Shown here in pieces: positions 1 to 8,476 of a stretch of DNA of 64,000 bases (the first letter of the stretch is position 1; each line of letters starts with the position of its first letter). The stretch is from Nitratireductor sp. ZSWI3 (GTDB lineage: Bacteria; Pseudomonadota; Alphaproteobacteria; Rhizobiales; Rhizobiaceae). The stretch lies in the NCBI RefSeq assembly GCF_024655565.1, contig NZ_JANKOF010000007.1, positions 38,061-102,060 of the forward strand, in the 5' to 3' direction. Made by a program: the position numbers and the translations under genes. Below the pieces are notes generated by a model that ran no database searches, was not told the origin of the DNA, and saw only the letters and a list, made by a program, of their open reading frames with translations.

Positions 1-114
1 CAGCGAGGTCATGTTGCCGGCGACGAGGCGCGACAGGTCGAGCACCACGAGGCCGCTCAGCGGGCCGCGTGCATCGGGCGTATAATCGACGGGTTTCCAG
101 GCACTCTCGGCCAT
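1..114 (-). CDS. CaiB/BaiF-type CoA-transferase, N-terminal fragment
   Basis: Only the first 38 residues lie in the window; the gene runs off the left edge. The visible part ends in the motif LSGLVVLDLSRLVAGNM, which matches the N-terminal nucleotide-fold strand of class III (CaiB/BaiF) CoA-transferases. These move CoA between a donor acyl-CoA and a carboxylic acid. It starts 16 bp after the tctA stop on the same strand, so it is probably the last visible gene of the iclR-tctCBA operon. That suggests the acid imported by the transporter is activated to a CoA thioester. The assignment rests on a short stretch; the substrate cannot be read. Confidence 0.75.
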   Translation of the reverse strand, partial: MAESAWKPVDYTPDARGPLSGLVVLDLSRLVAGNMTSL

Positions 115-130
115 TGTCTTCCTTCTCGTG

Positions 131-1639
131 TCAGGCACGTGCTGCAGGCTTGCGGCTCTTGATGAACCGCTTGGTGACGAGGCCGAGGATGCCGGTGGCG
201 ACCATCGCGACGATGATGCCGAGCGAGATCGGCCGATCGACGAAGATGCTCCAATCGCCCTGTCCGAGCATGATCGACTGCCGGAAATAGTTTTCGGCGA
301 GCGGCGCCAGCACGACGGCGAGGATGAACGGCCCCGTTGGATAGTCGCATTTCTTCATGAGGTAGCCGAGGATGCCGAAGACCAGCGCCACCCAGATGTT
401 GAAGCTGTTGTAGGCGAGCGAGAAGGCGCCGACCACGCACAGCGCGACGACGACGCTGGCGAGATGGCCTTGCACGGAGCGCAGGAGATTCACGAAGACT
501 GGAATCAGCAGGACGTTGGAGAACAGCAGGAAGACGTTGGCGAGCACCAGCCCGGCGATCATCGCCCAGACGACGTCGCCCGACTTGATCATGAGCAGCG
601 GACCGGGCTGCAGGCCGAACATGATGAGCGCGCCGAGCATGATGGCCGTGCCGCCGGACCCTGGAATGCCGAGCGTGATGAGCGGGATCAGCGATCCGGG
701 CACTGAGGCGTTGTTGGAAGCTTCGGGGCCGGCCAGGCCCGCGATCGCCCCGTTGCCGAATTCCTCCGGCTTGCGGGAGATGCGCCGCTCCAGCGCGTAT
801 TCGAGGAAGGTGGCGACCGTCGCGCCGGCGCCGGGCAGGATGCCGATGACCGTGCCGATGACCGAGCCGCGCAGCGTGGCGCCGCTGCTTTCCTTCAGGG
901 TGCTCGCCGGCGGGATGTATTCGCGCAGGTTGAAGCTCGGCCGGCCGAGGTCGAGGCGGGTGCGCTGCTCGAGATTGTAAAACACCTCGCCGAGCCCGTA
1001 GAGGCCGATGATGATGGCCACGAAGTCGATGCCCTCGATCAGCTCCGGCGTGAAGGCGAAGCGGATGTGGCCGGAGATGTAGTCGCTGCCGAAGGTGGAG
1101 ACGAGAACGCCGACGCAGGCCATCAGCAGCGCCTTGACCAGGTCTTCGCCGGCCAGGAGGATGATCGTGCTGAGGCCGAGCAGCATGAGCAGGAAATATT
1201 CCGGCGCGCCGAGATAGATTGCATAGGAGGAGACGACCGGGGCGAAGAAGATGAGGACCAGCAGGCCGAAGAAGCCGCCGACGAAGGAGGAGACGGCCGA
1301 CAGGCCGAGCGCCAGGCCGCCCTGGCCACGCCGCATCATCGGATAGCCCTCCATCGCGGTGACGATGGCCGGCGCATCGCCCGGCGTGTTGATCAGGATC
1401 GAGGTGATGCGGCCGCCATACATGGTGCCCATGTAGACGCCGGTCAAAAGGCACAGGCCGGAAGCGTGCGGCATGCCGAAGGTGAGCGGAAGCATCAGTG
1501 CGATGCCGGCGGACGGCCCGAGGCCGGGCAGCGCGCCGACGACCGTGCCGATCATGCCGGCGAAGAAGATGAGCACGATGTTGTAGACGGTCAGCACTTC
1601 CGCGAAGCCGCCCGCCAGGTGGGTCAATGCGTCAAGCAT
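131..1639 (-). CDS. tctA: Tripartite tricarboxylate transporter large permease, TctA family (operon 1)
   Basis: A 502-residue polytopic membrane protein, the usual TctA length. It has the two conserved TctA segments: near the N terminus GALPGLGPSAGIALMLPLTF followed by YMGTMYGGRITSILINTPG, and in the middle GILPGAGATVATF followed by ASNNASVPGSLIPL. TctA is the large subunit of the three-part secondary transporters that use a periplasmic binding protein to capture carboxylates. It lies 24 bp downstream of tctB and 16 bp upstream of the CoA-transferase, all on the minus strand. It is a paralogue of the gene at 5286-6779. The substrate is unknown; citrate is only the founding example. Confidence 0.93.
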   Translation of the reverse strand: MLDALTHLAGGFAEVLTVYNIVLIFFAGMIGTVVGALPGLGPSAGIALMLPLTFGMPHASGLCLLTGVYMGTMYGGRITSILINTPGDAPAIVTAMEGYPMMRRGQGGLALGLSAVSSFVGGFFGLLVLIFFAPVVSSYAIYLGAPEYFLLMLLGLSTIILLAGEDLVKALLMACVGVLVSTFGSDYISGHIRFAFTPELIEGIDFVAIIIGLYGLGEVFYNLEQRTRLDLGRPSFNLREYIPPASTLKESSGATLRGSVIGTVIGILPGAGATVATFLEYALERRISRKPEEFGNGAIAGLAGPEASNNASVPGSLIPLITLGIPGSGGTAIMLGALIMFGLQPGPLLMIKSGDVVWAMIAGLVLANVFLLFSNVLLIPVFVNLLRSVQGHLASVVVALCVVGAFSLAYNSFNIWVALVFGILGYLMKKCDYPTGPFILAVVLAPLAENYFRQSIMLGQGDWSIFVDRPISLGIIVAMVATGILGLVTKRFIKSRKPAARA

Positions 1640-1663
1640 GAGGTGGGGCCTTTCCGCAGGAGG

Positions 1664-2110
1664 TCAGATGAGCGGGATTTTCAGCCACAGGCTGAAGATG
1701 GCGTAGATGACGGCCAGGATCGCCGCGCTGACGAAGAGCGACTTGAGCGGGGGATGCCCGGCAAAGCGCCAGGACAGGAGCACCATCAGCACGCCGAGCG
1801 GCGCCAGCACGCTGCCGAGGCTCATCGCATAGATGGCGGCGGCCATGAGCACGATGACGGCGACGACGGGCAGGACGGCGCCAAGGCTCTCGCCCGGGAT
1901 CGCCTGCGCCGGCGGGGCGCTGCGCCGGGCCGCCAGCGCCCTGGCCGCGAGCAGGGCGATCAGCACCAGCGTCACCACCGCGATGTTGAGCGGGATGTAG
2001 CCCGGCCCGAAGCTCTGCGCCGATCCGTAAGGCATGTCGAGGCCGTTCCAGAGAAGGACTCCCGAAAAGACGGCGAGCCCCGCGAGCAGGACGATTTCCG
2101 ACGGTTTCAT
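1664..2110 (-). CDS. tctB: Tripartite tricarboxylate transporter small membrane subunit, TctB family (operon 1)
   Basis: 148 residues with about four hydrophobic helices, the size and pattern of TctB. The first helix starts with KPSEIVLLAGLAVFSGVLLW and the second follows a short FGPGYIP turn, a motif common in this family. TctB pairs with TctA in the inner membrane. The gene lies 22 bp after tctC and 24 bp before tctA. TctB is poorly conserved, so the call leans on position and topology. Confidence 0.88.
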   Translation of the reverse strand: MKPSEIVLLAGLAVFSGVLLWNGLDMPYGSAQSFGPGYIPLNIAVVTLVLIALLAARALAARRSAPPAQAIPGESLGAVLPVVAVIVLMAAAIYAMSLGSVLAPLGVLMVLLSWRFAGHPPLKSLFVSAAILAVIYAIFSLWLKIPLI

Positions 2111-2132
2111 GAGCCCTTCTCCTGTCTCAGGC

Positions 2133-3092
2133 CTATTTCAGGATGCCGAGTTCGGTCAGCGTCTCGCGGTAGAGCTTCTCGTTCTCGGCCAGATAGGCCT
2201 CGAATTCCTCGCCGGTGATGAAATCGCCGACGACGGCGTTCGGCTCCATGTAGCCCGTCTTCCAGGCTTCGCTCTCGCTGAGTTCGGTCATCTTCTCGGT
2301 CAGGTAGGCCTTGGCCTCCTCGCTGATGTCGGCGGGCGCGGTCACGCCGCGATAGAGGCTGAGCGTGATGTCGATGTCCTGCTCCTTGAAGGTCGGCACG
2401 TCGGGCAGGGCGTCGATGCGCTCGTCGGTGCTGATCGCCAGCGCCTTGAAATTGCCGGCCTCGATGAAGTCCCTGGCCGTGCCCGGATTGGTGACGATGA
2501 AGTCGAGCTGGTTCGAGAGCAGCGCGGCGACCACGTCGCCGTCACCCTGGAACGGCACGAAGTTGATCTCCTTGCCGGTCTTCTTCTGGAACTGGATGGA
2601 GACGATGTGCTCGATGCTGCCGGTCGCCGTACCGCCGACATTAAGCACCTTGTCGGCCTTGAGCAGGTCCTTGATGGACTTGTACGGCCCCGCGGCATTG
2701 ACGACGAGCAGCTCCGGATCGATGCCGAGGCGGGCGATCGGCGTGAAATTGGTGTGGTCGAGACCGATGTTCGACGCCAGCGGCGTGGTGATGTGCGAGG
2801 AGGTGATGGACATCAGATAGTGCCCGTCGCCGGCCCGCGCGTTGAGATAGCCCATGGCGACGGCGGAGCTGCCGCCAGGCTTGTTCACCACGTTGATCGG
2901 CACCTCGACGATGCCTTCCTCCTTGAGGATCTTCGCCATGGCGCGCAGCATCGTGTCGTGGCCGCCGCCGGGGCCGTAGCCGGCGACGAATTCGAGGCCG
3001 CGCGCGGGGAACTCCTCGGCGTGAAGCGGCGCGCTCTGCAGCGCGGCAACGGCAGTGATGGCAAGCCCCATGGTCTTGAGCAGTCGTTTCAC
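2133..3092 (-). CDS. tctC: Tripartite tricarboxylate transporter substrate-binding protein, TctC/BugT family (operon 1)
   Basis: A 319-residue periplasmic binding protein. The GTG at 3092 is chosen because it follows AGGAGG by seven bases and gives a clean signal peptide (MKRLLKTMG..., cleavage near LHA-EE). The mature protein opens with PARGLEFVAGYGPGGGHD, the ligand-loop pattern of Bug proteins, and has NVVNKPGGSSAVAMGYL further on. Bug proteins bind carboxylates or related small molecules through these loops. It is the first transporter gene after the IclR regulator (47 bp gap). The ligand is not predictable. Confidence 0.92.
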   Translation of the reverse strand: MKRLLKTMGLAITAVAALQSAPLHAEEFPARGLEFVAGYGPGGGHDTMLRAMAKILKEEGIVEVPINVVNKPGGSSAVAMGYLNARAGDGHYLMSITSSHITTPLASNIGLDHTNFTPIARLGIDPELLVVNAAGPYKSIKDLLKADKVLNVGGTATGSIEHIVSIQFQKKTGKEINFVPFQGDGDVVAALLSNQLDFIVTNPGTARDFIEAGNFKALAISTDERIDALPDVPTFKEQDIDITLSLYRGVTAPADISEEAKAYLTEKMTELSESEAWKTGYMEPNAVVGDFITGEEFEAYLAENEKLYRETLTELGILK

Positions 3093-3139
3093 AGTGTTTC
3101 CTCCTGATGTGCTGTGATCGTTGAGGCGGCGGAGCCGCC

Positions 3140-3916
3140 TTAGCCCCCCCGCGCTTCGCGCGCGGGAATGCGGTGGCGGAAGGCTGTGAGCGCAGCCGTG
3201 GCGCGCTCGGCGCTTTCGCACGTGATGGCGGTGACCCTGTCGACGTTGCCGGCCATGCGGTCGGCGGGGCCGGCGATGTTGAGGGCGGCGCGCAGGCGCC
3301 CGTCGGCATCGAACACGGGCGCGGCGATGCCGGCCGCTCCCTCGACGACGCCGCGCAGATTGACCGCATGGCCCTCGGCGCGCGCCGCTTCGACCTTTTC
3401 GATGATGGAGGCAGCCAGATCCGGCACGCCCGCCTCGCCGGCGGCGGCCTCGGCATAGGATCGCAGCTCGGCCGCGCCGAACCCGGTCAAAAGGACGAGC
3501 CCGCTCGTCACCTGGTAGGCCTTGCGGGCCACCGTGATGTCGCGGTCGTAGCGGATCTCCCTGTCGGGTAGGATCTTCGAGATGTAGCGGACGCGGGTCT
3601 GCTCATCGAGGACGGCGATGAAGCCGCTCTCGCCGGCTTCGCGCACCGCCTCGCGCAGCACGCCTTCGGTCAGCCGGGCGAGCGTGCCCCAGGCGCCGCT
3701 GTCGTCCGTCGGCTCGCCCGGCAGGCGCAGAAGCCTGTAGCGGCCGTCGCTCTCCCGCCGCACATAGCCGAGGTCGACGAGGGTCCTGAGAAGGCCGAGG
3801 GCGCTGCTCTTCGGCAGGTCGAGCGCCGCGACCACGTCGGAAAAGGTGACGGGAGCCCGCCGACCGGCCAGCCATTCCACCAGCAAAAGGATGCGTTCGG
3901 CGCCGCGACCGCTCAT
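3140..3916 (-). CDS. IclR family transcriptional regulator
   Basis: 258 residues. An N-terminal winged helix (about residues 5-60, with FSDVVAALDLPKSSALGLLRTL as the recognition region) precedes a GAF-like effector domain that includes GVVEGAAGIAAPVFD. IclR proteins commonly regulate uptake and breakdown of carboxylic or aromatic acids. The gene leads the tctCBA operon on the same strand, which implies co-transcription and autoregulation. Two 16-bp palindromes lie 15-48 bp upstream of the start and are the likely operators. The effector is probably the TTT substrate or its breakdown product, by inference. Confidence 0.9.
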   Translation of the reverse strand: MSGRGAERILLLVEWLAGRRAPVTFSDVVAALDLPKSSALGLLRTLVDLGYVRRESDGRYRLLRLPGEPTDDSGAWGTLARLTEGVLREAVREAGESGFIAVLDEQTRVRYISKILPDREIRYDRDITVARKAYQVTSGLVLLTGFGAAELRSYAEAAAGEAGVPDLAASIIEKVEAARAEGHAVNLRGVVEGAAGIAAPVFDADGRLRAALNIAGPADRMAGNVDRVTAITCESAERATAALTAFRHRIPAREARGG

Positions 3917-3930
3917 GCCTTCCTCCCGTA

Positions 3931-3964
3931 GTTCAGTATATTGAACTGGTTCTGTATTAAGAAC
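3931..3964 (-). promoter_or_regulatory. Tandem 16-bp palindromes upstream of iclR (putative operators)
   Basis: Two inverted repeats lie side by side: GTTCAGTATATTGAAC at 3931-3946 and GTTCTGTATTAAGAAC at 3949-3964. They share 12 of 16 positions, each with five-base arms around a six-base spacer, and their centres are 18 bp apart. The position just upstream of the iclR start fits an IclR tetramer-type operator controlling the whole operon. Binding is inferred. Confidence 0.55.
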
Positions 3965-4108
3965 AGGCGCTGTTTACAGGCAAGCCGGACCGGGGTCAAG
4001 GCGCAGGTGAACTGCGCGACCAGCGGCGTCGTCGGGACGGATTTTTTGGAAGAAGAAGGAGGAGAGCGGCAGCGCGGGCGAAAGGCACCCGCGCTCCGGA
4101 AGGAAAAA

Positions 4109-5275
4109 TCAGGCGGTGACTGCGAGCCGTGCGCTCAGGCGGTCCAGGAAATCCAGGCAAAGGCGAAGCTGTTCGATCTCGACGAACTCGTCCGGCTTGT
4201 GGGCCTGCCGGATCGATCCCGGGCCGACGATCACCGAAGGGATCTTGCCGACGGTCTCGAAGACGCCGCCTTCGGAACCGTAGGAAACCTTGCCCGACCA
4301 GTCCGGCATGATGTCGCGGAAGAAGGCGAAGCCGTCGCTGCCGGTGCAGTCGCCCATCGCCGGATAGGAAAAGATCTCTTCCCACTCGATCCCGGCCTCG
4401 GCGCTGCCGGCTTTCATCGCCGGGACGATCTCGCGCTCGACGCGGGCCTTGAGGGCGTCGAGCTCGGCCCGGGCGTCGTGGTCCGGCAGGCTGCGGATCT
4501 CGAAGGTGAAGCTGCAGGCATCGGGCGTCACATTGGTGGCCACGCCGCCGCTGATCATCGTCGCCAGCATGGTGGAATGCGGCACGGTGAAATCGCGGTC
4601 GAAGGGGCCGTCGCGTTCGATCTCGCGGGCGCGGTCGGCAATCAGGCCGATGACGCGCGCCGCGAATTCGAGCGCGTTGACGTGATCCGGCGCGAAGGAG
4701 GAATGGCCCGACGTGCCGTGCGCATGGCAGCGCATGGCGATCTTGCCCTTCTGGCCGGTCACCAGCGTCATGTCGGTGGGCTCACCGATGATCGCCAGCA
4801 TGGGTGGCACGTCGAGCGCGGCGAGCCAGCGGGCGATGGCCGGCGCTCCGAGGCAGCCGACCTCCTCGTCATGCGAGAAGCAGAGCCAGACGGGACGCGA
4901 CAGCTCGGCCCTAACGAGGCGCGGAACCATCGCCATGACGCAGGCGGCGAACCCCTTCATGTCGCAACTGCCGCGCCCATAGAGCCTGCCGTCCCGCTCG
5001 CTCAGCTCGAAGGGCGGAGAGGTCCAGCCCTTCTCGAGGGCGGGCACCACGTCGGTGTGTCCGGACAGGACCACGCCCGGCCGGTCGGCGGGACCGATCC
5101 GCGCGATGAGATTGGCCTTTTCCCCGGTCGCATCGGGCAGGATCACCGGCTCGACGCCGTGGGCGCGCAGGAACGCGGCCATGTGGTCGATCAGGGGCCG
5201 GTTGGAGTTGCGGCTCGTCGTGTCGAAGCCGACCAGGTCCTTCAGGTGCTTCTTGGCGCTGTCGATGGGAGACAT
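4109..5275 (-). CDS. M20 family amidohydrolase, acetylornithine deacetylase (ArgE)-like
   Basis: 388 residues from the ATG at 5275; a GTG at 5305 is an alternative. The metal-site residues of M20 peptidases are present: H73 and D75 in SGHTDVV, D105 in GRGSCDMKG, the catalytic EE at 137-138, and a C-terminal histidine in IRQAHKPDEF. The closest family is ArgE, which removes an acetyl group from N-acetylornithine. The gene starts 10 bp after tctA at the end of the second TTT operon, so a catabolic role on an imported N-acylated compound seems as likely as arginine biosynthesis. Enzyme class is secure; substrate is not. Confidence 0.85.
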   Translation of the reverse strand: MSPIDSAKKHLKDLVGFDTTSRNSNRPLIDHMAAFLRAHGVEPVILPDATGEKANLIARIGPADRPGVVLSGHTDVVPALEKGWTSPPFELSERDGRLYGRGSCDMKGFAACVMAMVPRLVRAELSRPVWLCFSHDEEVGCLGAPAIARWLAALDVPPMLAIIGEPTDMTLVTGQKGKIAMRCHAHGTSGHSSFAPDHVNALEFAARVIGLIADRAREIERDGPFDRDFTVPHSTMLATMISGGVATNVTPDACSFTFEIRSLPDHDARAELDALKARVEREIVPAMKAGSAEAGIEWEEIFSYPAMGDCTGSDGFAFFRDIMPDWSGKVSYGSEGGVFETVGKIPSVIVGPGSIRQAHKPDEFVEIEQLRLCLDFLDRLSARLAVTA

Positions 5276-5285
5276 GGTGCGGACT

Positions 5286-6779
5286 TCAGGCGTTTCTTGC
5301 AGCACGGTTTTCTCTGGATTTTTGCCATTCCCTGCGGATGGTCAGGCCGACGAAGAAGACGATCAGACCGGCGAAGATCCAGGAAATGACGGAGTGAAAG
5401 AAAATGGATGGGTCACCGCGCGAGATGGCCAGGGCGCGGCGCAAATTGTCCTCGAACATCGGGCCCAGGATGAAGGCGATCAGGAACGGCGCAGGCGGGA
5501 TGTCGAGCAGGAGCATGATGAAGCCGACCGCGCCCATGATCAGAAGCACGGTCACGTCGAACATGCTGCTGGAGATCGAGTAGATGCCGTAGATGCACAG
5601 CATCAGGACGATGGGCGCGAGCAGCACCTGCGGGATGCGGGCGATGTGCGAGAAGAAGCGCACGGTGATCTTGCCCGCTCCGAACAGGAGCACCGAGGAG
5701 AACATCATTCCGATGAACAGCATGTAGACCTCGTTCAGATTGTTCTGGAACAGGAGCGGCCCGGGCGTCAGGCCCTGGATCATGAAGGCGCCGAGCATGA
5801 CGCCGGTGATGACGTCGCCCGGCACGCCGAGCGCCAGCAGCGGGATCATGGTGGCGCCGCAGCAGCCGTTGTTGGCCGATTCGGATGCGGCTATGCCCTC
5901 GAGCTCGCCCTTGCCAAAATTCTCCCGGTTCGGAGAGGCGCGGCGCGCTTCGCCATAGGAGAAGAAGGCGGCGGAGGACGGACCGATGCCGGGGATGGCG
6001 CCGAGCACCACGCCGATGAAGCTGCCGCGGATGATCGATTTCAGCGAGCCGCGGAACTCGGACAATGTCAGCCGGTTGTCGCCGAGCTTCATCGCCTGGC
6101 CCTGGCCATCGTCGCGGAAGAAGATCAGGCGCAGGAGCTCCGGCAGCGCAAACAGGCCGATCAGGACGGGCGCCACGGAAAGGCCGCTCTTCATGTCCTC
6201 GGTCATGGCGAAGCGGAACGAGCCGTACATGTCCTCGCCGACCGTGGCGAGCAGCAGGCCGAAACAGGCCGACACGACGCCGAGCAGCAGCGAGCCGCCG
6301 GAGATCGAGGCGACCATGGTCAGCGCGAAGGCCATCAGCATGAAGTATTCGGGCGGCCCGACGCGCAGTGCCAGAAGGGCCAACGGCGCTGCAAGGAAGA
6401 TCAGCGAGATGTTGGACAGGAAATCGCCGATGCAGGACGAGACCAGCGCCATGTTGAGCGCCTTGCCGGCCTTGCCCTGCTGTGCGAGCGGCCAGCCGTC
6501 GAGCACGGTGCAGGCGGCGGAGGCCGTGCCGGGCGTCTTGACCAGGATCGCCGAGATCGACCCGCCATAGGTGCTGCCCTTGTAGAGCGCCACGAGGAGC
6601 AGGATGCTCGTCACCGGCGACATGTAGAAGGTGAAGGGTAGGGCGAGCGTCACCGCCATGGTGCCGGTCATGCCGGGAATGGCGCCGATGACGACACCGC
6701 CCAGGATGCCGGCGCCCATGGCCAGCACGTTGGCGAGCGTGGCGACGGACTGAAACGCGAAGAGAAGTTCGTTCCACAT
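5286..6779 (-). CDS. tctA: Tripartite tricarboxylate transporter large permease, TctA family (operon 2)
   Basis: 497 residues. It has the TctA signatures GAIPGMTGTMAVTLALPFTF, YKGSTYGGSISAILVKTPGT and, mid-protein, GAIPGIGPSSAAFFSYGEA followed by ESANNGCCGATMIPLLALG. It is a clear but diverged paralogue of the permease at 131-1639, so the two systems probably carry different substrates. It follows tctB (41 bp) and is followed after 10 bp by the M20 enzyme. Membrane-embedded, with about 11-12 helices. Confidence 0.93.
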   Translation of the reverse strand: MWNELLFAFQSVATLANVLAMGAGILGGVVIGAIPGMTGTMAVTLALPFTFYMSPVTSILLLVALYKGSTYGGSISAILVKTPGTASAACTVLDGWPLAQQGKAGKALNMALVSSCIGDFLSNISLIFLAAPLALLALRVGPPEYFMLMAFALTMVASISGGSLLLGVVSACFGLLLATVGEDMYGSFRFAMTEDMKSGLSVAPVLIGLFALPELLRLIFFRDDGQGQAMKLGDNRLTLSEFRGSLKSIIRGSFIGVVLGAIPGIGPSSAAFFSYGEARRASPNRENFGKGELEGIAASESANNGCCGATMIPLLALGVPGDVITGVMLGAFMIQGLTPGPLLFQNNLNEVYMLFIGMMFSSVLLFGAGKITVRFFSHIARIPQVLLAPIVLMLCIYGIYSISSSMFDVTVLLIMGAVGFIMLLLDIPPAPFLIAFILGPMFEDNLRRALAISRGDPSIFFHSVISWIFAGLIVFFVGLTIRREWQKSRENRAARNA

Positions 6780-6820
6780 GATGATCGGGTCCGGAAGGCG
6801 CTGGCGCGCTTGTTCAATTG

Positions 6821-7336
6821 CTAGGGCAGGGTGGGCATCACGCCCCAGCTTCCCATCGGGAAGGGCGTATGGGTGACATGGCCGAAGAAGAACTGCAGGC
6901 CGAGCGGCAGCAGGACGGCCAGAAGCAGGATGGTCACGAGGCGCTTCGATGCGCCGGCAAGCACGAAGCAGGCAAGCGCAAGCAGCATCGAGGAGGCCAG
7001 GAAGCCCAGCCGCGGCGTCAGGATGACGAAGCCGGCAAAGGCGGTGAGCGCCAGCGCGAGGCGGCCGAACCCGCCCCGGTGTTGGCTGAACCAGCCGGCC
7101 GGCCCGGATGAGCTGGCCTCACGCCGCGCCTGCCGCGTGCCGAGAACGGCCGAGACCATCGCCAGGAGGCCGAGGGCGAGCCCCAGCAGAGAGACCGTGC
7201 GCGGCCACATATCCGGTGGCGGCGCAAAGCCGGGAATGAAGGAAGGCCGCTGCACATAGACCGGAATGACGGCGAAGAACACGATCCCGAAGAACAGAGC
7301 GATCAAAAGCCCGCGGGCAAATGCCTTGTTCGCCAT
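6821..7336 (-). CDS. tctB: Tripartite tricarboxylate transporter small membrane subunit, TctB family (operon 2)
   Basis: 171 residues with an N-terminal helix (ARGLLIALFFGIVFFAVIPV), a FAPPPDMWPR turn, and three further hydrophobic segments, which is the TctB layout. It sits between tctC (28 bp gap) and tctA. The sequence resembles the other TctB in the window only in topology, as is usual for this subunit. Confidence 0.85.
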   Translation of the reverse strand: MANKAFARGLLIALFFGIVFFAVIPVYVQRPSFIPGFAPPPDMWPRTVSLLGLALGLLAMVSAVLGTRQARREASSSGPAGWFSQHRGGFGRLALALTAFAGFVILTPRLGFLASSMLLALACFVLAGASKRLVTILLLAVLLPLGLQFFFGHVTHTPFPMGSWGVMPTLP

Positions 7337-7364
7337 GCGGCGGCCTCCTCTTCCCGATACTGGC

Positions 7365-8339
7365 TTACTTTATGTAACCGAAGTCGCGTGCAAGGCCGTT
7401 GAACAGCTCGTACTGAGCCTTCGCATAGGCGGCCATGTCCTCCTTGCCGGCGGTCGAGATGGAGCCGCGGCGCTTGGCGAACTCGAGCCAGGCCTCGTCC
7501 TCGGCGACCTTGCCCAAAACGTCCTGCCAGCGGGCGACGACATCCTGCGGCAGGTTCTTCGGTCCGTAGAGCGCGCTCCAGCCGGTGACCTGTCCGGCCT
7601 TCTCGTAGCCGAGCTCGGCGGCCGTCGGCACGTCGGGCAGGGTGTCCATGCGCGACGGCGCGTAGACCATCAGCGCGCGCATCTTGCCCGACTGGATGTG
7701 CGGCATGAGCGAGCCGGCGGCGATGGCCAGGAAGTCGATATGGCCGCCGAGCAGCGCCGTCGCCAGCTCGCCGCCGCCCTTGTAGGGCACCAGCGTTGCC
7801 GCCGTCAGCGGATCAAGGCCGGCGTCGGCCAGAAGCGCCTGCACGGTGAAGCCGTCGATAGCCGTGGCGCCCGATGCGCCATAGGTCAGCGCGCCGGGAT
7901 TGGCCTTCAGGCCCTCGACCAGCTCGGCGGCGGTCTTGTAAGGGGAATTCTCCGAAACGGCGAGGATCATCGGCGTGGCCTCGAGCGAGCCGAGGAAGGT
8001 GTAGCCGTCCCAGGCCACCGGCGAGCTTTCCTGCACGGCCGGATAGAGCGCCATGCCGACGCGCGCCAGCAGCAGCGTGTAGCCGTCCGGCGTGCCTTCG
8101 GAGACGGCGCGGGCGCCGTTCATGCCGCCATTGCCCGGCTGGTTGACGACGACGACCGGCTGGTCGTCGAGATATTTGCGGGCCGTCTCGGCAAGCGCGC
8201 GGGCAGCCAGGTCCGAGGCGCCGCCGGCGGCATAGGGCGCGACGATGGTGACGGCCTTTTCCGGATAATCGGCCTGCGCGGTGCCGGCCGCGAAGACGAG
8301 CGCGGCGGCCGCTAAGAGATTCTTCACAAGAGCTTTCAT
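7365..8339 (-). CDS. tctC: Tripartite tricarboxylate transporter substrate-binding protein, TctC/BugT family (operon 2)
   Basis: 324 residues from the ATG at 8339, preceded by GGGAGG at a good distance. A signal peptide (MKALVKNLLAAAALVFAAGTAQA) is followed by YPEKAVTIVAPYAAGGASD, the Bug-protein ligand loop. A second loop, VVVNQPGNGGMNGA, follows. It is the first gene of the second TTT operon, transcribed divergently from the LysR gene at 8477, which is the obvious candidate regulator. Confidence 0.92.
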   Translation of the reverse strand: MKALVKNLLAAAALVFAAGTAQADYPEKAVTIVAPYAAGGASDLAARALAETARKYLDDQPVVVVNQPGNGGMNGARAVSEGTPDGYTLLLARVGMALYPAVQESSPVAWDGYTFLGSLEATPMILAVSENSPYKTAAELVEGLKANPGALTYGASGATAIDGFTVQALLADAGLDPLTAATLVPYKGGGELATALLGGHIDFLAIAAGSLMPHIQSGKMRALMVYAPSRMDTLPDVPTAAELGYEKAGQVTGWSALYGPKNLPQDVVARWQDVLGKVAEDEAWLEFAKRRGSISTAGKEDMAAYAKAQYELFNGLARDFGYIK

Positions 8340-8420
8340 CGGTGTCCTCCCAGGGAGAGAAATTGTTGATGCCGGCGACATCGGCGCGACGGGCGGTTTT
8401 TGCACGGTATGCTTTAATGT

Positions 8421-8431
8421 GCAAATTTTGC
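8421..8431. promoter_or_regulatory. Short palindrome in the tctC-lysR divergent spacer
   Basis: GCAAATTTTGC is a perfect five-base inverted repeat around a central T in the 137-bp divergent spacer. The surrounding bases are markedly AT-rich, as expected for a promoter. It could be part of the LysR-type binding site controlling both directions; this is inference from position only. Confidence 0.35.
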
Positions 8432-8476
8432 CTGTTAGTATTATTATTATGAATAGTGGCTATGTGGGATGCACGA

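Noticed and set aside
1067..2218. Open frames on the plus strand opposite the tctA and tctB genes
   Set aside because: Compositional shadows; strings of charged residues, no start signals, and the minus-strand permeases are clear.
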